Positions 1 to 10,870 of a stretch of 64,000 nucleotides of DNA are shown here, piece after piece. Source of the stretch: Bradyrhizobium sp. URHD0069. Lineage in GTDB: Bacteria > Pseudomonadota > Alphaproteobacteria > Rhizobiales > Xanthobacteraceae. The notes beneath the pieces are model-generated. The model had not been told where the DNA came from. It worked only from the letters and a program-made list of their open reading frames with translations, and did not search any database. The position numbers and the translations under genes were made by a program. The DNA lies in assembly GCF_000701345.1 (NCBI RefSeq), contig NZ_JNIJ01000025.1:35346-99345 (forward strand). The letters are read 5' to 3'. The stretch's first letter is position 1, and each line of letters opens with the position of its first letter.

Positions 1-831
1 CCCTCCGGTGCCAACAAGGGCGTATTCCTGCTGGCGCCCCTGGTATCATGCGTGCTGGCGCTGGCGGCCTGGGCGGTGATCCCGATGGATCTCGGCTGGG
101 TGATCTCCGACATCAACGTCGGCGTGCTCTATATCTTCGCGATCTCCTCGCTTTCGATCTACGGCATCATCATGGCCGGCTGGTCGTCGAACTCGAAATA
201 TCCATTCCTCGCAGCGCTTCGTTCGGCGGCGCAGATGGTCAGTTACGAAGTTTCGATCGGCTTCGTCATCATCACCGTGTTGCTTTGCGCGGGGTCGCTG
301 AACCTGTCGGCCGTCGTCGAAGCGCAGAACACGCGCGGGCTTGCTAGCCTGATCGGCTTGCCCAAGCTGACATTCCTGAACTGGTACGTGCTGCCGCTGT
401 TTCCGATGTTCGTGGTGTTCTATGTCTCGGCGCTGGCGGAAACCAACCGGCCGCCGTTCGACTTGGTGGAAGCCGAATCCGAGCTGGTCGCGGGCTTTAT
501 GGTCGAATACGGCTCGACGCCGTATTTGTTGTTCATGCTCGGCGAATACGTCGCGATTACCACGATGTGCGCGCTGGCTACCATCCTGTTCCTGGGCGGC
601 TGGCTGCCGCCGGTCGCGCTGCCGCCGTTCACCTGGGTTCCCGGGGTGATCTGGTTCACCCTCAAGCTACTGTTCATGTTCTTCCTGTTTGCGATGGCGA
701 AGGCGATCGTGCCGCGCTACCGCTACGACCAATTGATGCGGCTCGGCTGGAAGGTGTTCCTGCCCTTGTCGCTGGCGATGGTGGTTGTTGTCGCCGGCGT
801 GCTGCATTTCGCGGGGCTCGCGCCGAAATGA
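1..831 (+). CDS. nuoH: NADH-quinone oxidoreductase subunit H, 5' truncated by the window edge
   Basis: Membrane subunit of complex I that contributes to the quinone-binding chamber and couples the peripheral arm to the proton-pumping arm. The reading frame is open from base 1, so the N-terminal part lies outside the window and 276 codons are present. The family features are clear: several hydrophobic helices and the conserved stretch [20 protein letters not shown], typical of the loop that contacts the quinone site. nuoI follows 7 bases after the stop, as expected in a nuo operon. Confidence 0.96.
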   Translation, partial: PSGANKGVFLLAPLVSCVLALAAWAVIPMDLGWVISDINVGVLYIFAISSLSIYGIIMAGWSSNSKYPFLAALRSAAQMVSYEVSIGFVIITVLLCAGSLNLSAVVEAQNTRGLASLIGLPKLTFLNWYVLPLFPMFVVFYVSALAETNRPPFDLVEAESELVAGFMVEYGSTPYLLFMLGEYVAITTMCALATILFLGGWLPPVALPPFTWVPGVIWFTLKLLFMFFLFAMAKAIVPRYRYDQLMRLGWKVFLPLSLAMVVVVAGVLHFAGLAPK

Positions 832-838
832 GGTCGCT

Positions 839-1333
839 ATGAGTGTCAATGTCAACGCCACAGCCCGCGCGCTTCTGCTGTCCGAATTCGTATCGGCGTT
901 CTTTCTCGCCATGCGCTATTTCTTCAAGCCGAAGCCGACGCTGAATTATCCATTCGAGAAGGGGCCGATCTCGCCGCGCTTCCGCGGCGAGCACGCGCTG
1001 CGCCGTTATCCCAATGGCGAGGAGCGCTGCATCGCCTGCAAGCTGTGCGAGGCGATCTGTCCGGCGCAGGCGATCACCATCGAGGCCGGCCCGCGCCGCA
1101 ACGACGGCACCCGCCGTACCGTGCGCTACGACATCGACATGGTGAAATGCATCTATTGCGGGCTGTGCCAGGAGGCCTGTCCGGTCGATGCCATCGTCGA
1201 GGGACCGAATTTCGAATTCGCCACCGAGACCCGCGAGGAACTCTACTATGACAAGGCGAAACTTCTCGCCAACGGCGACCGCTGGGAGCGCGAGATTGCG
1301 AAATCAATCGAACTCGACGCGCCGTACCGGTGA
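839..1333 (+). CDS. nuoI: NADH-quinone oxidoreductase subunit I
   Basis: Ferredoxin-like subunit of the peripheral arm of complex I that passes electrons towards quinone. Two CxxCxxCxxxCP motifs bind two 4Fe-4S clusters (Cys64/67/70/74 and Cys104/107/110/114). At 164 residues it has normal family length. An upstream in-frame ATG at 785 would run into nuoH, so the ATG at 839, 7 bases after the nuoH stop, is preferred. Confidence 0.97.
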   Translation: MSVNVNATARALLLSEFVSAFFLAMRYFFKPKPTLNYPFEKGPISPRFRGEHALRRYPNGEERCIACKLCEAICPAQAITIEAGPRRNDGTRRTVRYDIDMVKCIYCGLCQEACPVDAIVEGPNFEFATETREELYYDKAKLLANGDRWEREIAKSIELDAPYR

Positions 1334-1342
1334 GGTGAGGGC

Positions 1343-1981
1343 ATGATCCTTCCCGCGCTGTTCTTCTATCTGTTCGCCGGCGTTTGCGTGGCTTCCGCGG
1401 TCATGGTGATTGTGTCGCGCAATCCCGTGCACTCCGTGCTGTTTTTGATCCTGGCGTTCGTCAACGCGTCCGGCCTGTTCGTGCTGATGGGCGCCGAATT
1501 TCTGGCGATGATCCTGGTCGTGGTCTATGTCGGCGCGGTCGCGGTGCTGTTCCTGTTCGTGATCATGATGCTGGATGTCGATTTCACCGAGCTGCGCGAG
1601 GGCTTTCTGGAATACCTGCCGATCGGTCTGGTGATCGGCGCAATATTTCTCGCCGAATTGCTGCTGGTCGGGGGCGGCTGGGTCATCAATGTCGCCGCCA
1701 CCAAGTCGATCACCGCGGCTATTCCGACCAACGTCAGCAATACCGAAGCGCTCGGTCTGGTGCTTTATACGAAGTACATTCATTATTTCCAGATCGCCGG
1801 GATGGTGCTCTTGGTCGCGATGATCGGCGCCATCGTGCTGACGCTGCGCCACAAGGTCGGTGTGAAGCGCCAGGACATCAACGTGCAGAACGCGCGGACG
1901 CCCGAACTCGCCATGAGCGTGCGCAAGGTGGCCTCGGGGCAGGGACTGCAGGACGCCGACGCGGCGGAGTGGGTGCAATGA
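1343..1981 (+). CDS. nuoJ: NADH-quinone oxidoreductase subunit J
   Basis: Membrane subunit of the proton-translocating arm of complex I. The 212-residue product has about five hydrophobic helices, starting directly at the N-terminus (residues about 2-22), and the family signature around [20 protein letters not shown] in helix 3. It follows nuoI by 9 bases, and its TGA overlaps the nuoK ATG (ATGA), so the two are probably translationally coupled. Confidence 0.96.
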   Translation: MILPALFFYLFAGVCVASAVMVIVSRNPVHSVLFLILAFVNASGLFVLMGAEFLAMILVVVYVGAVAVLFLFVIMMLDVDFTELREGFLEYLPIGLVIGAIFLAELLLVGGGWVINVAATKSITAAIPTNVSNTEALGLVLYTKYIHYFQIAGMVLLVAMIGAIVLTLRHKVGVKRQDINVQNARTPELAMSVRKVASGQGLQDADAAEWVQ

Positions 1982-2286
1982 CGATCGGCCTCGGACACTA
2001 TCTCTCGGTCGGCGCGATCCTTTTCACGCTCGGAATCCTCGGCATCTTTCTCAACCGCAAGAACATCATCGTCATCCTGATGTCGATCGAACTGATCCTG
2101 CTCGCGGTCAATATCAACCTGGTGGCGTTCTCGACCTTCCTCGGCGACATCGTCGGTCAAGTGTTCGCGCTGCTGGTTCTGACAGTGGCGGCGGCGGAAG
2201 CCGCGATCGGTCTTGCGGTGCTGGTGGTCTATTTCCGCAACCGCGGTTCGATCGCGGTTGAAGACGTCAATCTGATGAAGGGCTAA
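1978..2286 (+). CDS. nuoK: NADH-quinone oxidoreductase subunit K
   Basis: Small antiporter-like membrane subunit of complex I, 102 residues with three transmembrane helices. Conserved acidic residues sit in helix 2 ([10 protein letters not shown]) and helix 3 ([13 protein letters not shown]), the positions used for proton transfer in the family. The start overlaps the nuoJ stop by four bases. Confidence 0.96.
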   Translation: MTIGLGHYLSVGAILFTLGILGIFLNRKNIIVILMSIELILLAVNINLVAFSTFLGDIVGQVFALLVLTVAAAEAAIGLAVLVVYFRNRGSIAVEDVNLMKG

Positions 2287-2294
2287 CGCGCCAA

Positions 2295-4394
2295 ATGATC
2301 CAGGCAATCGTTTTTCTGCCGCTGATCGGGGCGATTATCGCCGGCCTGATCGCTATCTTTGGTGCGCATGCGCGCAATCCGAGCGGCGATACGGTCGAGC
2401 ATCATGGTGACGCGCATGGCCACGGCGCGGTGCCGGCCAATGAGGATGCCGGCATTGTCCATGCGTCTAGCCACGAGCCCGGCGCCCGTGACGACCACGG
2501 TCACGACGACCACCACGCGGTCGAGCCGCCGGCGATGGGATCGCGCGCGGCCGAATTGATCACGACCGGATTGTTGCTGGTTTCGGCGGCGCTGTCCTGG
2601 TTCGCGCTGGTCGATGTCGGCTTCATGCATCATGACGCCCGGATCGCGCTGTTCCCATGGATCAATTCCGGCGATCTGCAGGTCGCGTGGTCGCTGCGGG
2701 TCGATACGCTGACCGCCGTGATGCTGGTGGTGGTCAATACGGTGTCGTCGCTCGTGCATCTCTATTCGATCGGCTACATGGATGAAGACCCGTACCGGCC
2801 ACGGTTCTTCAGCTATCTGTCGCTGTTCACCTTCGCGATGCTGATGTTGGTGACGGCGGACAATCTGGTGCAGCTGTTCTTCGGCTGGGAAGGCGTCGGG
2901 CTCGCGAGCTATCTCTTGATCGGCTTCTGGTATCAGAAGCCGTCGGCGAATGCGGCGGCGATCAAGGCCTTCGTGGTCAACCGGGTCGGCGATTTCGGTT
3001 TTGCGCTCGGCATTTTCGCGATCTTCATGCTGATCGGCTCGACCGACTTCGACACGATCTTCGCCGGCGCGCCGGGCCTGACCGGCAAGACCATAGACTT
3101 CTTCGGCTGGCACGCCGACGCGCTGACATTGACATGCGTGCTATTGTTCATGGGGGCGATGGGCAAATCGGCCCAGTTCCTGCTGCACACCTGGTTGCCG
3201 GACGCCATGGAAGGCCCAACGCCGGTCTCGGCATTGATCCACGCCGCGACCATGGTCACCGCCGGCGTCTTCATGGTGGCACGGCTGTCGCCACTGTTCG
3301 AACTGGCGCCGAACGCACAAGCGGTGGTGATGTTCTTCGGTGCGACCACCGCATTCTTCGCCGCGACCATCGGCCTCGTGCAGAACGACATCAAGCGCAT
3401 CGTCGCCTATTCGACCTGTTCGCAGCTCGGCTACATGTTCGTGGCGATGGGGGCGGGGGCTTATTCCGTCGGCATGTTCCATCTGTTCACGCACGCGTTC
3501 TTCAAGGCGCTGTTGTTTTTGGGCTCAGGCTCGGTGATCTATGCGATGCATCACGAGCAGGACATCCGCAACATGGGGGGCTTAAAGGACAAAATCCCAT
3601 TCACCTACATCGTGATGGTGATCGGCACGCTGTCGCTGACCGGCTTTCCGCTCACCGCCGGCTATTTCTCAAAGGACGCGATCATCGAATCCGCGTTCGT
3701 TTCCCACAATCCGTTGGCGTTCTATGGCTTCCTGCTGACAGTGATCGCCGCGGGGCTGACCTCGTTCTATTCCTGGCGCCTGATCTTCAAGACCTTCCAC
3801 GGCGAGCCGCATGATCAGGAGCACTACGAAGCCGCGCATGAGAGCCCGCTGTGGATGCTCATTCCGATCGGCATTCTCGCAGCCGGATCGATCCTCGCGG
3901 GCTTCCCGTTCAAAGAGCTGTTCGCGGGCCACGGGGTGGAAGAATTCTTCCGCGAATCGCTGAAGATGAACCCGCACATCATCGAGGAAATGCACCACAT
4001 CCCCCAGACCATCGCGTTCCTGCCGACGGTCATGATGGCGGTGGGCTTTTTGGTGTCGTGGCTATTCTATATCCGCCGGCCCTATTTGCCTGTCGAACTC
4101 GCCAAGCAGCACCATGGGCTCTACCAGTTCCTGCTCAACAAATGGTATTTCGATGAGCTCTACGATCTGATCTTCGTGCGCCCAACGAAGCGGATCGGAC
4201 TTTTCCTTTGGAAGGTCGGCGACGGCTACATCATCGACGGTTTTGGGCCCGATGGCGTGTCGGCGCGGGTACTTGACGTAACCCGCAACGTGGTGCGGCT
4301 GCAGACCGGCTATCTCTATCACTACGCCTTCGCGATGCTGATCGGGGTTGCCGGATTGATCACCTGGTTCATGTTCGGCCTGGGAGGCCAGTGA
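2295..4394 (+). CDS. nuoL: NADH-quinone oxidoreductase subunit L
   Basis: Largest antiporter-like proton channel subunit of complex I. The 699-residue protein has many transmembrane helices, the conserved [15 protein letters not shown] stretch, a lysine-bearing helix around [20 protein letters not shown], and an amphipathic C-terminal region. Unlike the Escherichia coli protein it carries a polar insertion after the first helix (residues about 25-76) with roughly eleven histidines and many acidic residues, placed in the first loop. The gene ends in a four-way overlap with nuoM. Confidence 0.97.
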   Translation: MIQAIVFLPLIGAIIAGLIAIFGAHARNPSGDTVEHHGDAHGHGAVPANEDAGIVHASSHEPGARDDHGHDDHHAVEPPAMGSRAAELITTGLLLVSAALSWFALVDVGFMHHDARIALFPWINSGDLQVAWSLRVDTLTAVMLVVVNTVSSLVHLYSIGYMDEDPYRPRFFSYLSLFTFAMLMLVTADNLVQLFFGWEGVGLASYLLIGFWYQKPSANAAAIKAFVVNRVGDFGFALGIFAIFMLIGSTDFDTIFAGAPGLTGKTIDFFGWHADALTLTCVLLFMGAMGKSAQFLLHTWLPDAMEGPTPVSALIHAATMVTAGVFMVARLSPLFELAPNAQAVVMFFGATTAFFAATIGLVQNDIKRIVAYSTCSQLGYMFVAMGAGAYSVGMFHLFTHAFFKALLFLGSGSVIYAMHHEQDIRNMGGLKDKIPFTYIVMVIGTLSLTGFPLTAGYFSKDAIIESAFVSHNPLAFYGFLLTVIAAGLTSFYSWRLIFKTFHGEPHDQEHYEAAHESPLWMLIPIGILAAGSILAGFPFKELFAGHGVEEFFRESLKMNPHIIEEMHHIPQTIAFLPTVMMAVGFLVSWLFYIRRPYLPVELAKQHHGLYQFLLNKWYFDELYDLIFVRPTKRIGLFLWKVGDGYIIDGFGPDGVSARVLDVTRNVVRLQTGYLYHYAFAMLIGVAGLITWFMFGLGGQ

Positions 4395-5902
4395 TGACAA
4401 CCTGGCCGATTCTTTCCGTCGTCACCTTCCTGCCGGTGGTCGGCGCGTTGATCATCTATATCAGCCGGGGCGACGATGAAGCCGCGCGGCGCAATGCGCG
4501 CTGGATTGCGCTGTGGACCACGCTGATCACCTTCGCGGTGTCGCTGATCCTGGTCTGGCGCTTCGACCCGGCGCAGCCGGATTTTCAGTTCGTCGAAAAG
4601 GCGCCGTGGCTCGCCAACACCATCACCTATCACATGGGCGTCGACGGCATCTCGCTGCCGTTCGTGATCCTGACCACCGCATTGATGCCGCTCTGCATCA
4701 TCGCGAGCTGGAAATCCGTGACGATGCGCGTGCGCGAATACATGATGGCGTTCCTGTTGTTGGAAACGCTGATGGTCGGCACCTTCTCCGCGCTCGACCT
4801 CGTGCTGTTCTACCTGTTTTTCGAGGGCGGCCTGATCCCGATGTTCCTGATCATCGGGGTGTGGGGCGGCCCGCGCCGGGTCTATGCTTCCTTCAAGTTC
4901 TTCCTCTACACGCTGCTCGGTTCGGTGCTGATGCTGCTGGCAATCATGGCGCTGTACTGGAATGCCGGCACGACCGATATTCCGACCCTGATGCAGACCA
5001 CCGTGCCGCGCTCGCTGCAGACCTGGGCATGGCTGGCGTTCTTCGCTTCGTTCGCAGTGAAGATGCCGATGTGGCCGGTGCATACCTGGCTGCCCGACGC
5101 GCATGTCGAGGCGCCTACCGCAGGCTCGGTAATCCTGGCCGCGATCCTCCTCAAGATGGGCGGCTACGGCTTCCTGCGTTTCTCGCTGCCGATGTTCCCG
5201 ATCGCGTCGCATGATTTCGCGCCGCTGATCTTCTCGCTGTCAGTCATCGCCATCATCTACACCTCGCTGGTGGCGCTGATGCAGGAGGATATCAAGAAGC
5301 TAATCGCCTATTCCTCGGTGGCTCATATGGGCTTCGTCACCATGGGCATTTTCGCCGGCACCACCCAGGGCGTCGCCGGCGGCGTGTTCCAGATGGTGTC
5401 GCACGGCATCGTGTCGGGGGCGCTCTTCCTCTGCGTCGGCGTCGTCTACGACCGCATGCACACCCGCGAGATCGCGGCCTATGGCGGCCTCGTCAATCGC
5501 ATGCCGCTCTATGCGCTGGTGTTCATGGTGTTCACCATGGCCAATGTCGGCTTGCCCGGCACTTCCGGCTTCGTCGGTGAGTTCATGACGCTGATCGGCA
5601 CCTTCAAGGTCTCGATCGCCACCGCCACTCTCGCCACCACGGGCGTCATCCTGTCAGCGGCCTATGCGTTATGGCTTTATCGCAGAGTCGTGTTCGGCGC
5701 TCTGACCAGACCGTCGCTGGCGAGCATCAAGGATCTTACCTTCCGCGAGAGCCTGACGCTGATGCCGCTGGTGGCTCTCACCATCCTGTTCGGCTTCTAC
5801 CCGAAGCCGGTGCTCGACATGTCGGCGGCGTCGGTGCAGCAACTCGTCAACAATTACAACGCCGCAGTAACTGCCGTGAAGGCAGCCGCGCTGCCGCAGT
5901 GA
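4394..5902 (+). CDS. nuoM: NADH-quinone oxidoreductase subunit M
   Basis: Antiporter-like proton channel subunit of complex I, 502 residues with about fourteen predicted helices. Recognisable family stretches include [20 protein letters not shown] and [20 protein letters not shown]. The ATG at 4394 overlaps the nuoL stop; a GTG one codon upstream (4391) is possible but less likely. Confidence 0.96.
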   Translation: MTTWPILSVVTFLPVVGALIIYISRGDDEAARRNARWIALWTTLITFAVSLILVWRFDPAQPDFQFVEKAPWLANTITYHMGVDGISLPFVILTTALMPLCIIASWKSVTMRVREYMMAFLLLETLMVGTFSALDLVLFYLFFEGGLIPMFLIIGVWGGPRRVYASFKFFLYTLLGSVLMLLAIMALYWNAGTTDIPTLMQTTVPRSLQTWAWLAFFASFAVKMPMWPVHTWLPDAHVEAPTAGSVILAAILLKMGGYGFLRFSLPMFPIASHDFAPLIFSLSVIAIIYTSLVALMQEDIKKLIAYSSVAHMGFVTMGIFAGTTQGVAGGVFQMVSHGIVSGALFLCVGVVYDRMHTREIAAYGGLVNRMPLYALVFMVFTMANVGLPGTSGFVGEFMTLIGTFKVSIATATLATTGVILSAAYALWLYRRVVFGALTRPSLASIKDLTFRESLTLMPLVALTILFGFYPKPVLDMSAASVQQLVNNYNAAVTAVKAAALPQ

Positions 5903-5910
5903 AGGCACTA

Positions 5911-6056
5911 GAGCATGATCCGGAAAAGCGGCAACCGGTTTTTCGAAAGATCATGCTCGAACCAAGAGATGAGATCATGATCCGATTCGATCTAATCGGA
6001 TCATGATCTGGAAGCGTTTTCGGCGAAGCGAGAACCGTTTCGCGTGAAGAAAACGC
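5911..6056 (+). repeat. Compound palindromic intergenic repeat between nuoM and nuoN
   Basis: The 218-base gap holds three nested inverted repeats. The first pairs GAGCATGATC with GATCATGCTC (5911-5958) around an AAAAGCGGCAACCGGTTTT-like core, a palindrome often seen between Bradyrhizobium genes. The second is a perfect 16-bp inverted repeat, AGATCATGATCCGATT at 5972-5987 and its complement at 5994-6009, with a 6-base loop. The third pairs GCGTTTTC (6014-6021) with GAAAACGC (6049-6056). In RNA these would form hairpins inside the nuo message. Confidence 0.8.
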
Positions 6057-6120
6057 GTAAAAACAAAGAGGATGAGCCTCGGTTCTGATTCAATCGGAAT
6101 CGAAGTCAGGACAACGCGCC

Positions 6121-7557
6121 ATGAGCTTTGAGAGTGCAGGTTATCAGTTGCTGCCGGTGCTGCCGGAGCTTGTGCTCGCCGTGGGCGCCATGGTGCTCCT
6201 GATGTTGGGGGCCTATCGGGGCCAGCAGACCACCAGCCTCGTCACCAACCTTGCGATTGGTCTGCTGGTATTGACCGGCGTGCTGGAGTTGGCGTTGCCG
6301 GCCGGTAAACTCACGACCTTCGACGGCAGCTTCATCGTCGACGATTTTGCCCGGTTTCTGAAAATCCTCGCCCTGATCGGCTCGGTGGCGACGCTCATTC
6401 TTTCGGCGGAATTTCTGTCCGATCCGTCGCGGCGGATTTTCGAATACCCCATCCTGGTGCTGCTCTCGACCTTGGGCATGATGGTGCTGATCTCGGCCGG
6501 CGACCTGATCATGCTCTATCTCGGGCTCGAGCTGATGTCTCTCGCGCTTTACGTGGTGGCGGCGAGCAATCGCGACAACGCGAAATCGACCGAAGCGGGT
6601 TTGAAATATTTCGTGCTGGGCGCGCTGTCGTCGGGCATGCTGCTCTACGGCGCCTCCCTGGTCTACGGCTTCACAGGCACCGTGAGTTTCGCAGGCATCG
6701 CGGCGGCGGTGAAGACCGGCAGCATCGGCGTCGTGTTCGGCCTGGTGTTCTTGCTCGCCGGGCTTTGCTTCAAGATATCGGCGGTGCCGTTCCACATGTG
6801 GACGCCCGACGTCTATGAGGGCGCCCCCACGCCGGTCACCGCGTTCTTCGCTTCCGCGCCGAAGGTCGCTGCCCTTGCGGTGTTCACCCGCGTGGCGCTC
6901 ACCGCATTTCCGGGCATTCTTTTGCAGTGGCAGCAGATCGTGGTGTTCGTGGCGATCGCCTCGATGGCGCTGGGATCGTTTGCCGCGATCGGGCAGAAGA
7001 ACATCAAGCGACTGATGGCCTATTCGTCGATCGGCCATATGGGCTTCGCTCTGGTGGGGTTGGCCGCCGGCACCGCTGAGGGCGCCCAGGGCGTGCTGGT
7101 CTATATCGCGATCTATGTGGCGATGACGCTCGGCAGCTTCGCGGTGATCCTGACCATGAAGCGCAACGGCCAGCATGTCGAAAACATCAGCGACTTTGCC
7201 GGATTGTCGCGCACCAATCCCTTGCTGGCATTCTTCTTCGCCATGCTGCTGTTTTCGCTGGCGGGCATTCCGCCGCTCGCGGGCTTTTTCGCGAAATTCT
7301 ACGTGTTCATTGCGGCGATCAAGGCCGGATTATTCACATTGTCGGTGGTCGGCGTGCTCACCAGCGTGGTCGGCGCTTACTACTATCTCCTCATCATCAA
7401 GGTGATGTATTTCGATGAGCCGGTTGGCGCGCTGGATCCGATGCGCATGGAATTGCGCACGGTGCTGGCAGTCGCGGGACTCTTCAACATCTTTTTCTTC
7501 GTCTATCCGGGACCGCTGGTGAGTGCGGCCACGGTGGCGGCGAGGTCATTGTTCTAG
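6121..7557 (+). CDS. nuoN: NADH-quinone oxidoreductase subunit N
   Basis: Third antiporter-like proton channel subunit of complex I, 478 residues and about fourteen helices. It carries the family stretches [15 protein letters not shown] and [20 protein letters not shown]. It closes the nuo operon, separated from nuoM by a palindromic repeat rather than the tight overlaps seen earlier in the operon. Confidence 0.96.
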   Translation: MSFESAGYQLLPVLPELVLAVGAMVLLMLGAYRGQQTTSLVTNLAIGLLVLTGVLELALPAGKLTTFDGSFIVDDFARFLKILALIGSVATLILSAEFLSDPSRRIFEYPILVLLSTLGMMVLISAGDLIMLYLGLELMSLALYVVAASNRDNAKSTEAGLKYFVLGALSSGMLLYGASLVYGFTGTVSFAGIAAAVKTGSIGVVFGLVFLLAGLCFKISAVPFHMWTPDVYEGAPTPVTAFFASAPKVAALAVFTRVALTAFPGILLQWQQIVVFVAIASMALGSFAAIGQKNIKRLMAYSSIGHMGFALVGLAAGTAEGAQGVLVYIAIYVAMTLGSFAVILTMKRNGQHVENISDFAGLSRTNPLLAFFFAMLLFSLAGIPPLAGFFAKFYVFIAAIKAGLFTLSVVGVLTSVVGAYYYLLIIKVMYFDEPVGALDPMRMELRTVLAVAGLFNIFFFVYPGPLVSAATVAARSLF

Positions 7558-7558
7558 A

Positions 7559-7602
7559 TATGATCCCGAAAAGTGGACCCCCGGCTTTCGGAGAAGATCA
7601 TG
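7559..7602 (+). repeat. Short palindromic repeat after nuoN
   Basis: ATGATC (7560-7565) pairs with GATCAT (7596-7601) around a CCGAAAAGTGG...CTTTCGG core. It is a degenerate relative of the first palindrome between nuoM and nuoN and marks the end of the nuo operon. Confidence 0.65.
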
Positions 7603-7657
7603 CCCAAACAGCACATCCGCGCCCGGACGGATTTGGCAAAGCCGGATCACCCCTGAG

Positions 7658-8470
7658 ATGATATTCTCGCTCGGTCATCGAGCCGTATCGGCGGGCTATC
7701 GGCTCGCTGCCTTCGAGAGCATCGGCTCAACCAATGCGGAAGCCATGTCGCGCGCGCGCGATGGCGAGCGCGGGCCGATGTGGTTTGTGACATCGGAGCA
7801 GACAGCCGGGCGCGGACGGCGCCATCGGCGCTGGATCGCGCCGCGCGGTAACCTCGCCAGCAGCATCCTGGAGGTGATCGAGGTCTCGCCGGCCGTCGCG
7901 GCGACACTGGGCTTTGCGGCGGGACTGGCGCTGGAGGCGGCGCTGCAAAAAGTAAGCATCGAAGCGTCGTTGAGATCGGCGGGATCGGACCATATGAAAT
8001 TCTCGCTGAAATGGCCCAACGACGTGCTGGCGGGGCGCCAAAAACTCGCCGGCATCCTGCTGGAAGCCGAGGCCGTGACCGCCGATCAGCTCGCCGTCGT
8101 GGTGGGCATCGGCACCAACGTAATCGCTGCGCCCGAGTGCACCCCGACGCCTGCGACCTCGCTTGCGGCGCTCGGCGTCCATATCGGCGCGGAGGAATTA
8201 TTCGCTTGCCTGTCGGACGCCTGGGCGGAATTTCGCGGCATCTGGGACGATGGCCGCGGCTTTACCGAGATTCGGCGACTATGGTTGGAGCGCGCGGCCG
8301 GACTCGGAGAGAAAGTTGCGATCCTGACCAACGGCTCCGCCGTGGAGGGCATATTCGACACCATCGACGAGGCAGGCTGTCTGATCGTGCGGACGGCCGA
8401 CGGCAAGCGGGTCCCGATATCCGCGGGTGACGTTCATTTCGGCTCGGCGGCATCGGCAGGAGCAGCCTGA
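7658..8470 (+). CDS. birA: Biotin-[acetyl-CoA-carboxylase] ligase
   Basis: Attaches biotin to biotin-dependent carboxylases via biotinyl-AMP. The 270-residue protein has the adenylate-binding motif GRGRRHRRW (residues 51-59) and the KWPNDVL motif of the catalytic domain, then a small C-terminal domain. It lacks the N-terminal DNA-binding domain of the E. coli repressor, so it is a monofunctional ligase. The ATG at 7658 is chosen because upstream codons fall in the repeat after nuoN. It overlaps the next gene by one base (TGATG). Confidence 0.93.
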   Translation: MIFSLGHRAVSAGYRLAAFESIGSTNAEAMSRARDGERGPMWFVTSEQTAGRGRRHRRWIAPRGNLASSILEVIEVSPAVAATLGFAAGLALEAALQKVSIEASLRSAGSDHMKFSLKWPNDVLAGRQKLAGILLEAEAVTADQLAVVVGIGTNVIAAPECTPTPATSLAALGVHIGAEELFACLSDAWAEFRGIWDDGRGFTEIRRLWLERAAGLGEKVAILTNGSAVEGIFDTIDEAGCLIVRTADGKRVPISAGDVHFGSAASAGAA

Positions 8471-10140
8471 TGGCGCGACCGGACGAACTGACCTTCGCGC
8501 CCCTTGGCGGCGTCGGCGAGATCGGCATGAACCTGTCGATTTACGGCCTCGGCAACCGCCATCAGCGTTCCTGGCTCGCGATCGATCTCGGCGTGTCCTT
8601 TGGTGACGAGGAACACCTGCCGGGCATCGACCTGATCATGCCCGATATCCAGTTTCTTGAAAAAGAGCGCAACAATCTCGTTGGCCTCGTGCTGACGCAC
8701 GCCCACGAAGATCACTTCGGCGCCATCATCGAGCTGTGGCCGAAGCTGAAATGCCCGATCTACGCGACGCAATTCAGCGCCGCCCTGTTCGAAGCGAAAT
8801 GCGCTTCCGAGCGCAATCCGCCGAAAATTCCGGTCACGGTGGTACCCTCGGGCGGCCGCATCGATCTCGGGCCGTTCAACGTCGAATTCATTCCGGTGGC
8901 GCATTCGATTCCGGAATCGCATGCGCTGGCGATCCGTACGGAAGTGGGCACTGTGCTGCACACCGGAGACTGGAAGATCGATCCGACGCCGATCATCGGC
9001 GTGCCGACCGACGAGCGGCGATTGCGCGAGCTCGGCGATGCCGGCGTGCTGGCGCTGGTCGGCGATTCCACCAATGCGGTGCGGGAAGGGCGCTCGCCGT
9101 CGGAAGCCGAGGTTTCCAAGACCATCACCGAGCTGGTGAAGGCGGCCAAAGGTCGTGTCGCCGTGACTACGTTTGCTTCCAACGTCGCGCGGCTGCGCGC
9201 GGTCGCGGATGCGGCACGCGCCGCCGGACGCGAGGTCGTGGTGGTCGGCCGCGCCATGGAGCGCGTGGTGCAGGTGGCGCGCGAGACCGGCTATCTCGAC
9301 GGCGTGCAGAAGTTCCGCGGCGCCGATCTCTACGGCCATTTCCCGCCCGACAAGGTGCTGGCGCTGTGCACCGGAAGCCAGGGCGAGCCGCGCGCGGCGC
9401 TGGCGCGCATCGCCAATGACGATCATCCGGAGGTGACGCTCAACAAGGGCGACTGCGTGATTTTTTCCTCGCGTACGATTCCCGGCAACGAGAAGGCGGT
9501 CGGCGCCATCATCAATGGCCTCATCACCCAGGGCGTCGAGGTCATTACCGACCGCACCCACCTCGTGCATGTGTCCGGCCACCCGCGCCGCGACGAGCTG
9601 CGCGACATGATTTCGTGGGTGCGCCCGCAGCTGCTGATCCCCGTCCATGGCGAGGCGCTGCATCTGTTCGAGCACGCCAAGCTGGCGCGATCCGCCGGCG
9701 TGCCCAAGGTGCTGATCTGCCGCAACGGCGATCTGGTGAAGCTCGGACCGGGCGATCCCGGTATCATCGCGGAACTGCCGTCGGGACGGCTCTACAAGGA
9801 TGGCTCGATTCTGGAGGATTCCAAGTCACGCGCGGTAGTCGAGCGAAGGCGAATGGGATTTGCCGGCTGCGCCTTCGTAGCCATCGCCATGACCGAAACG
9901 GGCGAGCTGGCCGACGACCCCGAGGTTGATCTGGTCGGCATACCCGAGAAGAATACGGCCGGAGAGACCATCGACGAGATCGTGTTCGACGTGGTGGTAT
10001 CTACGATCGAAGGCCTGGCGCGTCCTCGGCGGCGCGACCCTGACGCGCTGGCGGAATCGGTGCGCCGGGCGGTGCGGGCGTCAATCAGCGAGCAGTGGGG
10101 CAAGAAGCCGCTGTGCCTGATACACGTTCTGACGGTTTAG
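8470..10140 (+). CDS. rnj: Ribonuclease J
   Basis: Metallo-beta-lactamase/beta-CASP exo- and endoribonuclease used for mRNA decay and rRNA maturation. The 556-residue product shows the metal-binding motif THAHEDH (His77, His79, Asp81, His82), a second metal region GDSTNA, and the GHPRRDELRDMISWVRP region of the beta-CASP fold, followed by the C-terminal domain. Length is normal for alphaproteobacterial RNase J. The start overlaps the birA stop. Confidence 0.95.
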   Translation: MARPDELTFAPLGGVGEIGMNLSIYGLGNRHQRSWLAIDLGVSFGDEEHLPGIDLIMPDIQFLEKERNNLVGLVLTHAHEDHFGAIIELWPKLKCPIYATQFSAALFEAKCASERNPPKIPVTVVPSGGRIDLGPFNVEFIPVAHSIPESHALAIRTEVGTVLHTGDWKIDPTPIIGVPTDERRLRELGDAGVLALVGDSTNAVREGRSPSEAEVSKTITELVKAAKGRVAVTTFASNVARLRAVADAARAAGREVVVVGRAMERVVQVARETGYLDGVQKFRGADLYGHFPPDKVLALCTGSQGEPRAALARIANDDHPEVTLNKGDCVIFSSRTIPGNEKAVGAIINGLITQGVEVITDRTHLVHVSGHPRRDELRDMISWVRPQLLIPVHGEALHLFEHAKLARSAGVPKVLICRNGDLVKLGPGDPGIIAELPSGRLYKDGSILEDSKSRAVVERRRMGFAGCAFVAIAMTETGELADDPEVDLVGIPEKNTAGETIDEIVFDVVVSTIEGLARPRRRDPDALAESVRRAVRASISEQWGKKPLCLIHVLTV

Positions 10141-10161
10141 GTTTAAGGCAGAGGGAGCACC

Positions 10162-10566
10162 ATGCTGGGCCGGCTCAATCATGTAGCGATCGCGGTGAGG
10201 GACGCCGAGAAGGCCGCCAAGATCTATGGCGCGGCGTTCGGTGCCGACATCTCGGCGGCGGTGCCATTGCCGGAGCACGGGGTCATTACCGTGTTCGTGA
10301 CCCTGCCCAACACCAAGATCGAATTCATCCAGCCGCTCGGCGAAGCTTCGCCGATCGCCAAATTTCTGGAGCGCAACGCCGACGGCGGCATCCACCACGT
10401 CTGTTATGACGTGCCCGACATCATTGCGGCGCGCGACACCCTGATCAAGGAGGGTGCGCGCGTGCTCGGCGACGGTATCCCGAAGATTGGCGCGCATGGC
10501 AAGCCGGTGCTGTTTCTGCATCCGAAGGATTTTTCCGGCGCGCTCGTCGAAATCGAGCAGGCTTGA
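10162..10566 (+). CDS. mce: Methylmalonyl-CoA epimerase (VOC superfamily)
   Basis: Interconverts (2R)- and (2S)-methylmalonyl-CoA in propionyl-CoA catabolism. The 134-residue protein has paired glyoxalase-type modules beginning LNHVAIAVRDAEKAAKIY, with metal ligands expected at the early His, the His in GGIHHVCYDV and the final Glu in GALVEIEQA. A purine-rich AGAGGGAGCACC precedes the start. It follows RNase J by 21 bases. Confidence 0.92.
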   Translation: MLGRLNHVAIAVRDAEKAAKIYGAAFGADISAAVPLPEHGVITVFVTLPNTKIEFIQPLGEASPIAKFLERNADGGIHHVCYDVPDIIAARDTLIKEGARVLGDGIPKIGAHGKPVLFLHPKDFSGALVEIEQA

Positions 10567-10572
10567 CGCCAG

Positions 10573-10860
10573 ATGGTCTACTCAATCTCAACGGCGTTCG
10601 CGATCTACTTCGTGCTGTGGTGGATCGTGCTGTTTCTGACGCTGCCGTTCGGCATACGCAGCCAGCACGAAGACGATGAAGGCGCGGGTCAGATAATTCC
10701 TGGCACCGATCCCGGCGCGCCGATCGCGAGCGGGATGGGCCGCAAGCTGATCTGGACCACGGTGATCTCTGCGATCATTTTCGCCGTTGCGATGGTGGCC
10801 TACAATGCGGGCTACCTGAATATCGAGCGACTGTCGAAACTGATGTCGATACCGCTCTGA
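10573..10860 (+). CDS. DUF1467 family membrane protein
   Basis: A 95-residue protein of unknown function with two hydrophobic helices, at about residues 8-25 and 55-77, joined by an acidic loop (QHEDDEGAGQIIPGTDPGAP). The sequence style and the position directly after mce match the DUF1467 family of alphaproteobacteria. The 6-base gap after mce points to co-transcription. Confidence 0.85.
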   Translation: MVYSISTAFAIYFVLWWIVLFLTLPFGIRSQHEDDEGAGQIIPGTDPGAPIASGMGRKLIWTTVISAIIFAVAMVAYNAGYLNIERLSKLMSIPL

Positions 10861-10870
10861 GCGAACCGAT

